Position numbers and translations under genes: made by a program
The notes under the pieces: generated by a model
Seen by the model: the letters and a program-made list of their open reading frames with translations, nothing else
What the model was told of the DNA's origin: nothing
Database searches by the model: none
Assembly: GCA_029250345.1 (NCBI GenBank)
Contig: JAQXFL010000031.1
Coordinates: 1-7,298 of the forward strand
DNA length: 7,298 bases
Direction: 5' to 3'
Origin: Candidatus Poseidoniaceae archaeon
Lineage (GTDB): Archaea > Thermoplasmatota > Poseidoniia > Poseidoniales > Poseidoniaceae
Shown: positions 6,541 to 7,298 of the stretch, piece by piece
Layout: the number at the start of each line of letters is the position of its first letter
How positions within the stretch are numbered: position 1 is the stretch's first letter

Positions 6541-7221
6541 TTATTGCAAGCGCAGGAACGGAAGTATTGCACGCAAATCCTTCCCATGAACTACATCGAT
6601 GTCCGCATCGTTGAATGCTGCAATGGAAGAATCGCGTGTAGGATTAAACCCGATGAACCTGCTTCCATCGACGTGCATCGATAAATCCATTTCAGAGTCT
6701 CCAACTGAAACACATGCTTCAACATCTAAGTCATTCATCTGCAATAAGCGATGGATGACATCCCCCTTTCCAGTTGCATGAAGTCGACATACTCCCTCGT
6801 CTGATAGTGAATCGTCCTCATTGAAAACAAATCCATTTGCAATCCAATCGTCAACTTTGAGCATTGCAGCAATCGAGGAGACAAATAAATCTACACCGGC
6901 ACTGACAATTGCTACGAATACACCGTTCGACTGTAATTCTTCAACGACTTCGCGTGCTCCATCCATAAGTTTCACACCGGAATAAGCTCGAAACAGTTCA
7001 TCACGATAGATTGGGTCTTGGACAGCTTTCCACATTTGGATGTCCGATCGCATAAATTCGACATCGGTGATTTCTCCACGGATGAAGCGTTGGAGATGCA
7101 GAGAGTTGTCTGTACCAAAATGGTCATGCAGGGTTCTCCACGAACTCACGGCGTCTACAAGGACACCATCACAATCGAAAACAACGCACTTTGTAAGGGG
7201 GATTTCTGAGGTATTCGACAT
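6541..7221 (-). CDS. HAD-superfamily phosphatase, phosphoserine phosphatase-like
   Basis: The 226-residue protein has the full HAD motif set. Motif I is VVFDCDGVLVD at 13-23 (nucleophile Asp16, acid/base Asp18). Motif II is IVSAG with Ser107, motif III is Lys152 in ATGKGD, and motif IV is VGDSEMD at 173-179 (Asp175, Asp179). The helical cap inserted after motif I (about 24-90: SSWRTLHDHFG, GEITDVEFMRSDIQMW) is the C1 cap type of SerB-like enzymes. L-phosphoserine hydrolysis to serine is therefore the most likely activity, but other small phosphate substrates cannot be excluded. ATG 7221 is the only start: an in-frame stop occurs about eight codons upstream. No GGTGA-type SD precedes it; AGGT lies 11 bases before the ATG. 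If it is a serine phosphatase, it connects with fhs through folate one-carbon exchange. Its TAA touches the DP1 TGA. Confidence 0.85.
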   Translation of the reverse strand: MSNTSEIPLTKCVVFDCDGVLVDAVSSWRTLHDHFGTDNSLHLQRFIRGEITDVEFMRSDIQMWKAVQDPIYRDELFRAYSGVKLMDGAREVVEELQSNGVFVAIVSAGVDLFVSSIAAMLKVDDWIANGFVFNEDDSLSDEGVCRLHATGKGDVIHRLLQMNDLDVEACVSVGDSEMDLSMHVDGSRFIGFNPTRDSSIAAFNDADIDVVHGKDLRAILPFLRLQ

Positions 7222-7227
7222 GAGTAA

Positions 7228-7237
7228 CAGGTACCTG
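7228..7237. promoter_or_regulatory. Perfect 10-bp palindrome upstream of the HAD gene
   Basis: CAGGTACCTG lies 7-16 bases before the HAD start codon on the minus strand. It could be an operator half-overlapping the ribosome binding region (it contains the only AGGT) or could arise by chance. No second copy is seen in the window. Confidence 0.2.
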
Positions 7238-7257
7238 ATAGACTAATCACTTGAAAG

Positions 7258-7272
7258 GGTTCGCTCGGAACC
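7258..7272. other. Small inverted repeat in the right-hand intergenic region
   Basis: GGTTC at 7258-7262 and GAACC at 7268-7272 flank a 5-base loop. It lies between the HAD gene and the T8 tract; its function is unknown and the stem is short. Confidence 0.18.
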
Positions 7273-7282
7273 ATAGAGTAAG

Positions 7283-7290
7283 AAAAAAAA
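7283..7290 (-). terminator. Candidate T-tract terminator for a minus-strand gene beyond the window
   Basis: Eight consecutive A bases on the plus strand give T8 on the minus strand. Archaeal RNA polymerase terminates at such T-rich non-template tracts without needing a hairpin. It would separate the HAD gene from any minus-strand gene further right. Alternatively it is simply AT-rich promoter DNA; the neighbour is not visible. Confidence 0.25.
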
Positions 7291-7298
7291 GGACGAAG

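Noticed and set aside
1..7298. Mobile elements, CRISPR arrays, toxin-antitoxin or defence genes
   Set aside because: I found no transposase, integrase, terminal inverted repeats, regularly spaced repeats or defence domains; all long ORFs are housekeeping types.

Overview
This window is compact protein-coding DNA, most likely from a marine euryarchaeon of the Thermoplasmatota (Candidatus Poseidoniales / Marine Group II or a relative). Three things point to Archaea. There is a small subunit (DP1) of the archaeal D-family DNA polymerase, an archaeal-type pelota (aPelota/Dom34), and a tRNA gene without an encoded CCA. Where Shine-Dalgarno sites are present they read GGTGA or GGAGG. The lineage within Archaea is an inference from the gene set (flotillin, formate-THF ligase, pelota, PolD) and moderate GC, not a proof.

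Layout, left to right. Positions 3-821 hold the 3' part of a flotillin/SPFH-like membrane scaffold gene that starts before the window. After an 88-base gap comes a tight plus-strand group: fhs (formate-tetrahydrofolate ligase, 910-2631), pelA (pelota, 2637-3707) and a small unrecognised ORF (about 3710/3734-4018). A minus-strand tRNA-Val(UAC) at 4019-4091 begins on the base after that ORF's stop codon. A 67-base divergent intergenic region leads to plus-strand pncC (CinA C-terminal domain amidase with a charged tail, 4159-4860), then after 63 bases the DP1 gene (4924-6540). A HAD-family phosphatase, probably phosphoserine phosphatase-like, lies on the minus strand (7221-6541). Its stop codon abuts the DP1 stop codon with no base between them. 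The last 77 bases carry the HAD upstream region and a T8 tract on the minus strand.

Most of the genes are housekeeping: one-carbon and possibly serine metabolism (fhs, HAD), ribosome rescue (pelA), pyridine nucleotide salvage (pncC), replication (DP1) and a tRNA. I see no CRISPR array, transposon, phage module or defence island, and no convincing new multi-gene system. The points most worth a second look are the small ORF behind pelA, which has a strong SD placed for an AUA start codon; two unusual mismatches in the tRNA-Val; the charged Trp/Asp-containing tail on PncC; and the zero-spacing convergent gene end.
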